Source of the DNA: Bradyrhizobium diazoefficiens
GTDB taxonomy: Bacteria; Pseudomonadota; Alphaproteobacteria; Rhizobiales; Xanthobacteraceae
Reading direction: 5' to 3'
Length of the DNA stretch: 64,000 nucleotides
NCBI RefSeq assembly: GCF_016616235.1
Contig: NZ_CP067100.1
Coordinates: forward strand, 930,001 to 994,000
The position numbers and the translations under genes are program-made. The number at the start of each line of letters is the position of its first letter. Within the stretch, counting starts at the first letter, position 1. This document shows, in pieces, positions 17,560-26,260 of this stretch. Below the pieces are notes generated by a model. It did no database searches. It saw only the letters and a program-made list of their open reading frames with translations, and was not told the origin of the DNA.

Positions 17560-17636
17560 GCGCCCGTAGCTCAGCTGGATAGAGCATCAGACTACGAATC
17601 TGAGGGTCGGACGTTCGAATCGTTCCGGGCGCGCCA
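17560..17636 (+). tRNA. tRNA-Arg (anticodon ACG)
   Basis: A 77-base cloverleaf. The acceptor arm pairs GCGCCCG (17560-17566) with CGGGCGC (17626-17632), followed by discriminator G and an encoded CCA (17634-17636). D-arm AGCTCAGCTGGATAGAGC, anticodon arm CAGAC/GTCTG-type stem with loop CTACGAA and anticodon ACG at 17594-17596, and TTCGAAT T-loop. A34 is expected to become inosine to read CGU, CGC and CGA. Confidence 0.97.
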
Positions 17637-17760
17637 TTTCTTCGCCAGACCCCGCTGTGGTCCGGACCCAGCGACTCTCTCCCGCTCTCCATGCAGGTTC
17701 GTCGCCGTCGTAACTCGACGCATGTTTGAAGCGCCAATGCGATTGCCGGAAGGGAGCGAT

Positions 17761-18750
17761 TCACAAGGCATCCGGTCGCCCGCGCGCGGCCGTTGGCGTC
17801 AAACCGAAACGTCGGCGAAAGCGGCGATTGAAATAGGAGATTTCACTGAAACCGCATGCTTCGGCGATTTCGCCGATCTTCATTCGGTCGCTGCGAGAAT
17901 CAGACAGCATGTCGCGGGCGCGCTGCAGCCGCAGTTCCAGCACGCGCTCGGTGAAGGTGGATCCGGCCTCCTGCAGCAAGGTTTGAACATAGCGCGGCGT
18001 GACGCCGAGCCTGGACGCGATCTCGTCCGGGGAGAAGTCGGGGTTGGCGAAGCCGGCCCGAATACTCGCAAGGATGTCCTGAAGGCGAGCGGCACGCAGG
18101 CCGCGCATATGCGCGATTTCGCTGGCATCCCGGCCGGCTCCCAGCGCGAGCGTCATGAGGTCGAGCAGCGTCGTTTCGATGTGCGCGGTCAGATCGGGGT
18201 CATCGCCCGGTCCACCCGATTCGACCAGAAGCGTCAGATAGCGGCCCAAATGCCGCATCGCTGGAGTCCGGGAATCAAGCGGCTTGGCGACGAGGTCTTC
18301 CAGACCGGCGACATGATCTTCCAGACGTGGCTGGGGAATCGCCAATTGCAAAAATCCGTTGCGATCGCGGGTACGCAAATCGACCGGATCGTTGCAACTG
18401 CCAAGCACGGCGGTTGGCGAATCGAAGCTCACCTCGCGCCCGCGCTGCGAGAACGATGCCGGGCCCGGATCGGAGCGGAAGCAGAGAAAAAAGTCCGGAC
18501 GCATGGCTCGGGCAACGCTCGACGACGTGGAGAAGCGATCGGTCGTTCCTGCAAGCCGGACCAGCAAGGCGCTGCCGAATTGCGTGGCCTCGAGGTATTG
18601 CGAAAATGCGCGGTCGGGCAGGCAGGAAAGCTCCATCCCGCCAAATACGCCGTGGAGAAAATCGCGCCATTCCGACAGGCGTGCCCGGTCGTCGAATTGG
18701 GCCGGCAGGTCGTCGGTGGAAAAAGCAATCTTGTTCAAAAGTGACCTCAT
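17761..18750 (-). CDS. AraC-family transcriptional regulator
   Basis: 329 residues. The N-terminal two thirds resemble the AraC-binding-like domain of OruR/NphR-type activators (FDDRARLSEWRDFLHGVFG onwards). The C-terminal part (about 225-322) has both helix-turn-helix units: IASRLGVTPRYVQTLLQEAG and IGEIAEACGFSEISYFNRRFRRRFG. The second is the AraC signature. Likely an activator of a catabolic gene, but its target is not evident: downstream is the tRNA and upstream a 375-base gap followed by a small membrane ORF and an outer-membrane protein on the other strand. A direct repeat TCGCATTTG lies near its start. Confidence 0.9.
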   Translation of the reverse strand: MRSLLNKIAFSTDDLPAQFDDRARLSEWRDFLHGVFGGMELSCLPDRAFSQYLEATQFGSALLVRLAGTTDRFSTSSSVARAMRPDFFLCFRSDPGPASFSQRGREVSFDSPTAVLGSCNDPVDLRTRDRNGFLQLAIPQPRLEDHVAGLEDLVAKPLDSRTPAMRHLGRYLTLLVESGGPGDDPDLTAHIETTLLDLMTLALGAGRDASEIAHMRGLRAARLQDILASIRAGFANPDFSPDEIASRLGVTPRYVQTLLQEAGSTFTERVLELRLQRARDMLSDSRSDRMKIGEIAEACGFSEISYFNRRFRRRFGLTPTAARGRPDAL

Positions 18751-19123
18751 CCGTTGTGACGGGATGGCCCCAAGACCTCGGCGGACACGCGCTTCCGACT
18801 CTGCACGTCAACATCGCATTTGGCGTCGCATTTGAAAGCAAATAAATCGGCACGGCGCGCTTGTTCGCTTCCGGGCAAGACCAGTGCGCATCAGTCCATG
18901 GACCTGCTCTGCCCTCATCTCATGACCGGGTGGAACTCCATCAAGATCCCGCCGACCAAGCGGAGCGTTCAATTCGACTTCGGCGCAGGACTAACGGCGA
19001 GCGTCGCGCAAGGGCTAGATTGCAAGCATTCGCCTACGGCCGGATTGGTGCCGACGATTTGCCATCACCAGCCTTGCCGCTCGGCTACCTGAGCCCGTCG
19101 ATTGGATTGCAGAGAGCGAGACA
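18751..19123. other. 373-base gap between the AraC gene and a small ORF
   Basis: No gene recognised. A direct repeat TCGCATTTG occurs twice 12 bases apart at about 18810-18833, some 60-80 bases upstream of the araC-type start; AraC proteins often bind direct repeats. Base composition is somewhat lower in GC than the flanks. Confidence 0.4.
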
Positions 19124-19288
19124 ATGACCCTCTTCGAACTCGTCCACACAATTGCGCATGCCGAAACTCCTTCGGCCAACGATGATTCCCCGTCCGGCAC
19201 TGTCATTTTCTGCGGCATCAGCCTGCTGCTAGGTGTCGTCGCATTGGTTTTTGCCTCGTTCGGGGAGCCGCCTTCCATGATGTTCTGA
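19124..19288 (+). CDS. Possible small single-span membrane protein
   Basis: A 54-codon frame opening MTLFELVHTIAHAETPS and containing one hydrophobic helix (about residues 26-48, GTVIFCGISLLLGVVALVF), then a short Pro/Met-rich tail. A weak purine-rich AGAGAGCGAG stretch precedes the ATG. Nothing in it is recognised and no partner gene is close. Support is limited to the coherent membrane segment; it could be a chance frame. Confidence 0.4.
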   Translation: MTLFELVHTIAHAETPSANDDSPSGTVIFCGISLLLGVVALVFASFGEPPSMMF

Positions 19289-19625
19289 GGCTGCTTGTCC
19301 ATGGGCGATTTGTGGCTTCTGGCTTGTATGATGTTCGTAGCGTCGAGCAACGTGGCGTGCTGCGGCCATGTGTCGACGTGGCAACATACCGACAGAATCG
19401 CGCCGAAAACGCCGATCGTCCCATTCCAGTTCGTCTCTGTGCAAACGCCATGTGCGGCTCAAGCCTAGGTTGCCCCTGATGTCATGGCGCAGAAATCGGC
19501 ACAGAGCTGATGTGCCGAGGGTTCCTGCGACCATGATCAGGCCAGCAGGCCGGGCGGAGCATAGACGAACGCGCGTTTTCCAATTGCGGGCCGGACTTCA
19601 ACCGCTCCGGCCGAGGGGGTGACAT
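19289..19625. other. 337-base leader region upstream of the outer-membrane protein gene
   Basis: No gene recognised. It presumably contains the promoter for the downstream barrel protein; no clear -35/-10 pair was picked out by eye. The ribosome site GAGGGGG stands a few bases before the ATG at 19626. Confidence 0.4.
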
Positions 19626-21161
19626 ATGAAGAAGTTGGTGCTGGCTTCGACAGCGGTCGCGGTACTCACTGGATCGGCTCTCGCGGCCGACCTTCCAGCA
19701 CGAACCACCGTCAGGGCGCCCGTGATGCCTGAGCCGGTCGCCAACTGGACCGGCTTTTATGTTTTCGGTGGTGCGGGCGGCGGATTGTGGGCCGCGGATA
19801 GCTATGAGGTCCTCAACACAGGCGGGCCCGCCGTCAGCCACAAACAGCGGTTCGGCGGCAGCGGCTATTTCGGCACGGTCGGCGCCGGTTACGACTGGCA
19901 GTTCAACAGGAGTTGGGTGGCCGGCATCTTTGCTGACGGACAATTCGGAAGTATCCGCGGCTCGATTACAGAACCCTTCATTTCTGCAGCGGGACCTGAA
20001 ACGCTCAGGACCAGCTACGCCGCCGGTGTCAGGCTGGGTTATCTGGTGGCGCCAAATGTTCTGTCGTACGTCAATGCCGGTTATTCCGGCTCCGATTGGT
20101 CGGGGGCCAGCTTCTCGAGCCTGTTTCCCGCGGGCACCCGGGATTTTCTCGCCACCCCGTCGTTCCATCGCGACGGCTTTTTCGTCGGCGGCGGCGTCGA
20201 GAACAACCTCAACATCTTCGGCATCACAGCGCCGGGTTGGTTCATGAAGACCGAGTACCGCGCGGCTTACTACGACCGCATTGCGTTGCCGGAAGCATTC
20301 ACCCCCGTTGGCGGACCAGATGGCTTGTCGGCGACGTTCAAGCCCATCGTGCAGACCGTCTCGACTTCACTGGTGTACCGCTTCAACACAAGCGGATCCG
20401 TTGTCGCCGCCGATCTTCCGGCGCGCACCTACACCAAGGCGCCTGTCATCCGCGAGGCGGCGGCGAACTGGACCGGCTTCTACCTCTTCGGCGGCGCCGG
20501 CGGGGGCCTGTGGAATGCCGACAGCAACGCTGTGAGCACAGGCGGAAGCCTCGGCGCCTTTGGGCCCGCGGGTACTGTTCTGACGCTTGATCAGCGCTTC
20601 GGTGGCGAGGGTTGGTTCGGAACGGTCGGCGCGGGCTATGACTGGCAGTTCAACAGAACCTGGCTGGCCGGCATTTTTGCCGATGGCCAATTCGGCAGCA
20701 TTCGTGGTTCGCTGAGCGATCCGACGTTCGTGGGTGACGTCGATGGTGTCGAAAAGCTCCGCACCAGCTACGCAGCAGGCGTGAGATTGGGTTATCTCGT
20801 CGCGCCGAACGTCTTATCCTACGTCAATGGCGGCTACTCCGGTTCGGAATGGTCAGGCATGACGATGTCAAGCCCCGCCTTGCCGGCGTTCGACACGACC
20901 TCTTCCTTTCATCGTAACGGCTGGTTCATCGGGGGCGGCGCGGAGAACAGCCTCAACATTTTCGGAATCTCGGCGCCGGGCTGGTTCATGAAGACCGAAT
21001 ATCGCGCGGCTTTCTACAACCGCGCGACCTTGGCCACGACGTTTCTTGGTCTGGGCGGCATAACGGGCGAAGCCGTTACCTTCAAACCTTGGGTCCAGAC
21101 CATCTCGACCTCGCTGGTCTACCGCTTCAACTGGGGAGGGCCGGTCGTCGCCAAGTACTGA
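19626..21161 (+). CDS. Outer-membrane beta-barrel protein with tandem duplicated barrel
   Basis: 511 residues, about twice the usual 240-260 of Omp31/Omp25-like porin-type proteins. A signal peptide ends SALA (cleavage about 20/21). Two similar copies follow, about 21-258 and 262-511, offset by 241 residues. Each begins ADLPART and continues NWTGFYxFGGAGGGLW, GTVGAGYDWQFNRxW, GIFADGQFGSIRGS, RTSYAAGVRLGYLVAPNVLSYVN, APGWFMKTEYRAA and ends TSLVYRFN. The second copy keeps the mature N-terminus but lacks its own signal peptide, so two neighbouring genes appear to have fused. Likely surface exposed; function of these proteins is structural or adhesive by family, not proven here. Confidence 0.93.
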   Translation: MKKLVLASTAVAVLTGSALAADLPARTTVRAPVMPEPVANWTGFYVFGGAGGGLWAADSYEVLNTGGPAVSHKQRFGGSGYFGTVGAGYDWQFNRSWVAGIFADGQFGSIRGSITEPFISAAGPETLRTSYAAGVRLGYLVAPNVLSYVNAGYSGSDWSGASFSSLFPAGTRDFLATPSFHRDGFFVGGGVENNLNIFGITAPGWFMKTEYRAAYYDRIALPEAFTPVGGPDGLSATFKPIVQTVSTSLVYRFNTSGSVVAADLPARTYTKAPVIREAAANWTGFYLFGGAGGGLWNADSNAVSTGGSLGAFGPAGTVLTLDQRFGGEGWFGTVGAGYDWQFNRTWLAGIFADGQFGSIRGSLSDPTFVGDVDGVEKLRTSYAAGVRLGYLVAPNVLSYVNGGYSGSEWSGMTMSSPALPAFDTTSSFHRNGWFIGGGAENSLNIFGISAPGWFMKTEYRAAFYNRATLATTFLGLGGITGEAVTFKPWVQTISTSLVYRFNWGGPVVAKY

Positions 21162-21180
21162 GACAAGTACTGAGACAAGT
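21153..21180. repeat. 12-base tandem duplication across the stop of the barrel gene
   Basis: AAGTACTGAGAC occurs twice in direct tandem (21153-21164, 21165-21176) followed by AAGT. The first copy contains the TGA stop. A short slippage-type duplication. Confidence 0.8.
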
Positions 21181-21316
21181 CCCGGCCTGACCGACATCCA
21201 GGTTCAAAAACTTCGGATGAGCAGCTTCTTGTCTCTCATGCGGAACGCACACACGGGCGGCTGCCATAGCCGCGTGAATTCAACCGGTGTTGGCGACCGG
21301 GCGCCGCCGATCCGCT

Positions 21317-22093
21317 TCAACGGCCCGCCAGCGCCTCCTTGCACTTGGCCGCAAAGGCGTTGAGGTACGAGCCGATCTCGCTTGCCAGCGCCTCGGACCG
21401 ATCCACATTTTGCAGGCTCATGTTGAGCGCGTAGACCGGAAGCCCGTCGAGCAGGATCGGCGTCGCGACGGCAAGAACGCCAGGCTGCCACGACACGGCG
21501 CAATAGCCGTTGCGCTCGACCGAGCCTATCGATCGCGCGACGTCCGCCAGCAGCGCCCTGGTGGCCGCGGCGCTGCGCCGCTTGAACTGTTTCAGCAATC
21601 GTCTGCGCTCGGTCTCGGCGATGCCGGCCAGATAGGCACGGCCCAGCGACGTCAGGTCCATCGGGACCTGCTGGCCGGCGACCACGTTGCGCAGCGCCGC
21701 GCGCGGGCTAAAGCGGATCGACTCCAGATAGACCATCATGGTCCGATCCGCGGTCGCGAGCCCGACGTTCAGCCGGCGCTTCGCCGATTCCACCCGCATC
21801 ATCGCTCCGATCGCGTTGAGCACGGGCGATCCCGTCCGCATGGCGTGGCCGATGCTGATGACGGACGCGGCGAGGCGGTAGGTCCGCTCCGTGCGGACCT
21901 GGTCGAGCATGCCGGAATTGACCAGCGTTCGGGTCAGCCGGCTGACCGTCGATCGCGGCAAGCCGCATCGCTCCGCGATCTCGCCGTTGCCCAGCGTATC
22001 GACCCCGGGCCGGAACGCCCGAAGAATTTCGATGCCCCTTTCGAGCGACCGGTTGCCGTCAACCCCGCCCGCATATCTGCGCACCTGCGCCAC
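21317..22093 (-). CDS. IclR-family transcriptional regulator
   Basis: 258 residues from the GTG at 22093, selected because GGGAGG stands 7 bases upstream; an in-frame ATG at 22285 would add 64 residues that overlap the divergent gene. The N-terminal winged helix (about 13-65) carries RSLERGIEILRAF and NGEIAERCGLPRSTVSRLTRTL; the C-terminal IclR ligand domain (about 80-250) follows. It faces the enoyl-CoA hydratase gene, with a perfect 15-base palindrome between the two starts, so it most likely controls that cluster and itself in response to a small acid or acyl intermediate. Confidence 0.9.
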   Translation of the reverse strand: MAQVRRYAGGVDGNRSLERGIEILRAFRPGVDTLGNGEIAERCGLPRSTVSRLTRTLVNSGMLDQVRTERTYRLAASVISIGHAMRTGSPVLNAIGAMMRVESAKRRLNVGLATADRTMMVYLESIRFSPRAALRNVVAGQQVPMDLTSLGRAYLAGIAETERRRLLKQFKRRSAAATRALLADVARSIGSVERNGYCAVSWQPGVLAVATPILLDGLPVYALNMSLQNVDRSEALASEIGSYLNAFAAKCKEALAGR

Positions 22094-22128
22094 ATCCGGC
22101 CTCCCAAGCAATTCCCCGGCAAAACCAT

Positions 22129-22143
22129 TTCCACTAAGTGGAA
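22129..22143. promoter_or_regulatory. Palindromic operator, probably for the IclR regulator
   Basis: TTCCAC, three bases, GTGGAA: a perfect inverted repeat 36 bases upstream of the IclR start and 87 bases upstream of the divergent hydratase start. A nearby GGATATTCC (about 22151) may be a second half. Position and symmetry fit an IclR-type site. Confidence 0.6.
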
Positions 22144-22230
22144 TAGGGGGATATTCCGGATGGTGCAAGCCGCGATACGCTCGAAACAAGACGAATGCCT
22201 CGCCGCGCGACTGCAACCACGGGCTTTGCC

Positions 22231-23022
22231 ATGTCCTATCAGCTGATCGAACTTTCCGTCGAAGCCGGTGTCGCGACGATCGCATTCAACCGGCCGGAAC
22301 GACGCAACGCCATGAGCGACGAGATGCGCGCCGAGTTCGTCACTGCGCTCGAAACCGTCGCCCGCGAGAAAGCGGTCAAGGCTCTGGTGCTGACGGGGCG
22401 CGGCAACGCCTTCTGTGCCGGCGGTGACATCAGCGGAATGAAGCGCCGTCTCGAGGCGCCGCAGGGCGAGGTGGCCTTCAACGGCTGGAGCCGTCAGCAG
22501 GGCGTGCACCACGTACAGTCGTTCCTGCTCGGCCTGCCGAAGCCGACCATCGCCGCCGTCAATGGCGCCGCGGCGGGGCTCGGTGCGGACACTGCGCTCG
22601 CCTGCGATTTCGTGATGGGAACGGAACGATCGAAATTCACCTGGTCCTACATCCAGCGCGGTCTGATCCCCGATGGCGGAGGCCTGTATTTCCTGCCGCG
22701 CCGGGTCGGGCTTGCCGGGGCAAAAGAGCTGATCTTCACCGGCCGCATGGTCGAGGCCGATGAAGCGCTCGCGCTCGGCATCGTCGATCGCAAGGTGGCC
22801 TCGGCAGAATTGCTGCCGGCGGCGCAGGCCTGGGCGGCCGAGCTGGCTCAGGGATCTCCCACCGCGCTGGCGCTGGGCAAGAAGATCCTGAACGAGACGT
22901 TCGAGCACTCCGCGCATGACATTTTCAGTCTGGGCAGCCAGGCGCAGGCCATCTGCTACACCAGCGCCGAGCATCGCGAGGCCGTGACGGCGTTCCTTGC
23001 GCAATCCTCGTCGAAGGATTGA
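22231..23022 (+). CDS. Enoyl-CoA hydratase/isomerase family protein
   Basis: 263 residues from ATG 22231; an ATG at 22195 is also in frame but adds a non-family leader. Crotonase fold: N-terminal VATIAFNRPERRNAMS, oxyanion-hole segment AFCAGGDISGM (about 68-78) and the second loop AAVNGAAAGLGADTALACDF (about 110-129). The position of the second catalytic acid reads IPDGGG, with Asp, so the exact reaction (hydratase, isomerase or hydrolase) is open. It is the first gene of a cluster with the NDP-forming acyl-CoA synthetase (3-base gap) and a TctC binding protein, under a divergent IclR regulator. Confidence 0.88.
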   Translation: MSYQLIELSVEAGVATIAFNRPERRNAMSDEMRAEFVTALETVAREKAVKALVLTGRGNAFCAGGDISGMKRRLEAPQGEVAFNGWSRQQGVHHVQSFLLGLPKPTIAAVNGAAAGLGADTALACDFVMGTERSKFTWSYIQRGLIPDGGGLYFLPRRVGLAGAKELIFTGRMVEADEALALGIVDRKVASAELLPAAQAWAAELAQGSPTALALGKKILNETFEHSAHDIFSLGSQAQAICYTSAEHREAVTAFLAQSSSKD

Positions 23023-23025
23023 GCG

Positions 23026-25110
23026 ATGGATGCGATCCAGCGCCTGATCCGGCCACGCAGCGTCGCAATCATCGGTGCCTCGGCGGACCCGGGCAAGACG
23101 TCGGGGCGACCGGTCGCCTATCTCCAGAAGCATGGCTTTGCGGGCAACATCTATCCCGTCAATCCGAAGGTCGCAGAGATCGGCGGCCTGGCCTGCTACC
23201 CCGATGTCGCTTCGCTGCCTGATGTGCCTGATGTCGGCATCGTCCTGCTAGGTGCGGAGCGCGCGCACATCGCAGTGCGCGACTTGTCCAGGCGCGGGGC
23301 CGCCGCGGCGATCGTTCTCGCCAGCGGCTTCACCGAGACCGGGGCGGACGGCGCCGAGCGCCAGAAGCAGCTCATGGAAGCCGCCGGATCCATGCGCCTG
23401 CTCGGGCCGAACACGATCGGCCTCGTCAATCTGACCGACAACATCGTGCTTTCGGCGTCCGGCGCGCTGGCGATGGATCACTTTCCAGCGGGCCCCATCG
23501 GCCTCGTCTCGCAAAGCGGAGGCATTTTGGGCGCTTTGCTGTCGCGCGCCGCGGCGCGCGGCATCGGCCTGTCCAAGCTGGTGTCGACCAGCAACGAAGC
23601 CGATCTCGAGCTCGCCGACTTCATCGGCTTTCTTGCCGACGACAGTGCAACCAGGGTCATTGCGCTCTATATCGAGGCGATCCGCAATCCGGCCCGCTTT
23701 CGCGAGGCGGTGCTGAAGGCGCGCCGCGCCGGTAAGCCTGTCGTTGCCTTCAAGATCGGACGATCGGAGGCGGGTGCCAAGGCGGCGGTCTCGCACACCG
23801 GGGCGCTGGCGGGCTCCGATCGCATGTACGACGCCCTGTTCAGGCAACTCGGCGTGATCCGGGCGAAAACATTCGAAGACCTGCTCGATATTCCTGCATT
23901 GCTTGCGGCCGGACGGAAGCTCCGCGGCAGGCGCGTGGCGATCCTCACCTCCACCGGCGGCGCCGGCACGATCGTATCAGACAGTCTGGGCGTCGCAAGC
24001 TTTGCAACGCCCGCACCGGATGCGGAAACGGCCGCGCAATTGCGCGCCTTGCAATCGGGATCGCATGCCGCGCTCGACCGCAATCCGATCGACGTGACGC
24101 TGGCCGGTCTGCAGCCGGATCTGCTGCGCGCCGCCATCCGCATCTTGCTCGCCAGTTCCTCCTACGATGCGCTGGCGATCATTGCCGGCTCCTCAGCCGT
24201 GGGATCGCCAGCCCTGATGGCCGATGCCATCCACGATTGTCTGCCGCTCAGCGACAAGCCCGTCATTGCCTATGTGAGTCCCTACGCTCCCGACGTGGTC
24301 TCCGTCCTCACCCGGCGCGGCGTCCCGGCCTACACGTCGGCCGAAAGCTGTGCTGCCGCGCTCGACGGGCTCTTGCAGGCCGACATGCCGGTGCAGGTCC
24401 AGACGTCAGGCGCGATCGGGACAATCGACATGAGCGACGTCCCGGCGGGATCGTTGGATGAGGCGGAGGCGAAAGCCCTGTTCGCCCGCTTCGGTATTCC
24501 CGTCGTCGCAGAGAAGGTGGTCGCAACCTCAGGCGAAGCGGAACAGGCGGCGCGGGATTTCGGCGGCCGTGCTGTGCTCAAGATCCTCTCGCGCGAGATT
24601 GCGCACAAGAGCGACATCGGCGGCGTCGCCGTTGGCCTCACCATCGATGCGATCGGTAATCGCCTGACGGTGATGGCGGACGAGGTCGAAGCGAGGACCG
24701 GGACGCGGCCCGAACGGTTCCTGCTTCAAGAAATGGTGTCGGGCGGGGTCGAAATCATTCTCGGAATGCATCGCGATCCCCTGGGCACCGCGATCCTGCT
24801 CGGAATGGGCGGCGTCACCGCCGAACTGTTCAAGGACACGACGATGCGTCTGCTTCCGCCGCAAGGCGGCCTCAGCATGCCTGAGGCTCGCGCGATGACG
24901 CGCGAGCTCATCGCATGGCCGTTGCTGGACGGCTTTCGGGGCCGCCCGAAATGTGATGTCGAAGCGCTCGCTGAGGCGATCGTCGCCTTCTCGGGCATGG
25001 TTGCGCAACTCGGCGACCGCCTCACTGAAGCCGAGATCAATCCGGTTTTCGTGCTGCCGGCGGGCCAGGGCGTGAAGGCGGCCGACGGATTGGTTGTTCT
25101 CAATGCCTGA
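23026..25110 (+). CDS. NDP-forming acyl-CoA synthetase (acetate-CoA ligase family)
   Basis: 694 residues with alpha and beta parts fused. The CoA-binding domain (about 1-130, RSVAIIGASADPGKTSGRPV) leads to two succinyl-CoA ligase-like flavodoxin domains; the phosphohistidine motif is SHTGAL (His about 257) and SQSGGILGALL is also present. The C-terminal ATP-grasp domain (about 475-690) has VLKILSREIAHKSDIGGV and LQEMVSGGVEIILGMHRDP. It forms or hydrolyses an acyl-CoA with ATP or GDP/ADP exchange; the acid is unknown. Three bases after the hydratase stop and overlapped by the upstream region of the TctC gene, so part of one operon. Confidence 0.93.
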   Translation: MDAIQRLIRPRSVAIIGASADPGKTSGRPVAYLQKHGFAGNIYPVNPKVAEIGGLACYPDVASLPDVPDVGIVLLGAERAHIAVRDLSRRGAAAAIVLASGFTETGADGAERQKQLMEAAGSMRLLGPNTIGLVNLTDNIVLSASGALAMDHFPAGPIGLVSQSGGILGALLSRAAARGIGLSKLVSTSNEADLELADFIGFLADDSATRVIALYIEAIRNPARFREAVLKARRAGKPVVAFKIGRSEAGAKAAVSHTGALAGSDRMYDALFRQLGVIRAKTFEDLLDIPALLAAGRKLRGRRVAILTSTGGAGTIVSDSLGVASFATPAPDAETAAQLRALQSGSHAALDRNPIDVTLAGLQPDLLRAAIRILLASSSYDALAIIAGSSAVGSPALMADAIHDCLPLSDKPVIAYVSPYAPDVVSVLTRRGVPAYTSAESCAAALDGLLQADMPVQVQTSGAIGTIDMSDVPAGSLDEAEAKALFARFGIPVVAEKVVATSGEAEQAARDFGGRAVLKILSREIAHKSDIGGVAVGLTIDAIGNRLTVMADEVEARTGTRPERFLLQEMVSGGVEIILGMHRDPLGTAILLGMGGVTAELFKDTTMRLLPPQGGLSMPEARAMTRELIAWPLLDGFRGRPKCDVEALAEAIVAFSGMVAQLGDRLTEAEINPVFVLPAGQGVKAADGLVVLNA

Positions 25111-25132
25111 ACAGAATCGGATGGAGGTCGAT

Positions 25133-26167
25133 ATGGCCATTGGCGAAATCATCAATCACGACGTCGATCGCGGGAAGCGTTGCGCCGTGCGGCGCTGGCT
25201 GGATATCGCCGTCCTCGCCTGTGCCGTCCTGCCGGTGGTCGCGGGGCTCGGACCGGTGCCGGCGCGCGCCGAATATCCCGAAAAGATCATCAAGATCGTG
25301 GTGCCCTTCGCGGCCGGCGGCGGCACCGACATCATCGCGCGAACGACGGCGCAGGAAATCCAGGCGGACCTCGGCAAGTCCGTCATCATCGAGAACAAGC
25401 CGGGCGCCGGGACCATCATCGGCACCCAGACTGTCGCCACCAGCGAGCCCGACGGCTATTCGCTGCTGATGGCGACCTTCGCGCACGCGGTGAATCCGAG
25501 CCTGTACAACAAGCTGCCGTTCGACCCGCACAAGGATTTCGCGGCGGTCTCGCTGATCGCGCGGTCCTTCAATATCGTGGTCGTCAACCCGGCATCCAAA
25601 ATCAACTCGATCTCCGATCTGATCACCGAGGCCAGGGCCAATCCGGGCAAGCTCAATTTCGGTACGTTCGGCACCGGCACCTCCGCCCATCTCGCCGGCG
25701 AGCTGTTTAATGCGATGGCGAAGGTCAAGATGACCGCGGTGCCCTACAAGGGCGCAGCGCCCGCCATCAGCGATCTCCTGGGCGGGCAGATCGACGTGAT
25801 GTTCACCACGGTGGCAAGCGCGGCCTCGCTGGTGGCCGCGGGGCAGCTCCGGGCGCTGGCCGTCACGTCCGCCGAACGTTCGGCGGCGTTTCCGCAATTG
25901 CCGACCGTCGCGGAGGCCGGGGTGCCCGGCTACGCCGCGGAGTCCTGGTACGGATTGTACGCTCCGGCCAAGACCCCCGCTCCGGTGATCGCACGCCTGA
26001 ATCAGGCGGTCGCAAAGGCCGTTCGGTCCGGTGCTTTCAAGCAGCTGGAGGCAAACGAAGGTCTCATCATGGTTGGAAGCGCTCCGGAAGAGCTCGATCG
26101 CTATGTCCGGCAGGAGGAAGAGCGCTGGCGCAAGCTGGTCAAGGACGCGAACATCGAGGTGCAATAA
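25133..26167 (+). CDS. TctC/Bug-type tripartite tricarboxylate transporter binding protein
   Basis: 344 residues from ATG 25133, preceded by GGAGGT at 25123-25128. Signal region about 20-45, ending PARAEYPEK, then the Bug fold: IKIVVPFAAGGGTDIIAR, NKPGAGTIIGTQ, SEPDGYSLLM, NFGTFGTGTSAHLAGELF, AVPYKGAAPAISDLLGGQIDVMF and AESWYGLYAPAKTP. These periplasmic proteins bind carboxylates such as citrate, tricarballylate or aromatic acids. No TctA/TctB membrane genes are nearby, as for most Bug proteins. Its place behind the acyl-CoA synthetase suggests that the bound acid is the substrate activated by that enzyme. Confidence 0.93.
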   Translation: MAIGEIINHDVDRGKRCAVRRWLDIAVLACAVLPVVAGLGPVPARAEYPEKIIKIVVPFAAGGGTDIIARTTAQEIQADLGKSVIIENKPGAGTIIGTQTVATSEPDGYSLLMATFAHAVNPSLYNKLPFDPHKDFAAVSLIARSFNIVVVNPASKINSISDLITEARANPGKLNFGTFGTGTSAHLAGELFNAMAKVKMTAVPYKGAAPAISDLLGGQIDVMFTTVASAASLVAAGQLRALAVTSAERSAAFPQLPTVAEAGVPGYAAESWYGLYAPAKTPAPVIARLNQAVAKAVRSGAFKQLEANEGLIMVGSAPEELDRYVRQEEERWRKLVKDANIEVQ

Positions 26168-26260
26168 GCCTGGCATTCCGGGCCGGGAGCGGGGATCGTG
26201 TCGTCCCGATCATTGCAGGAGAGGCGACTCCTTCGCGCTTTGATCACGGCAAAATGCAGA

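Noticed and set aside
17423..17764. Open frame on the minus strand overlapping the tRNA-Arg gene
   Set aside because: It is the antisense reading of the tRNA and its flanks, with the well known spurious-type peptide; no domain or ribosome site.
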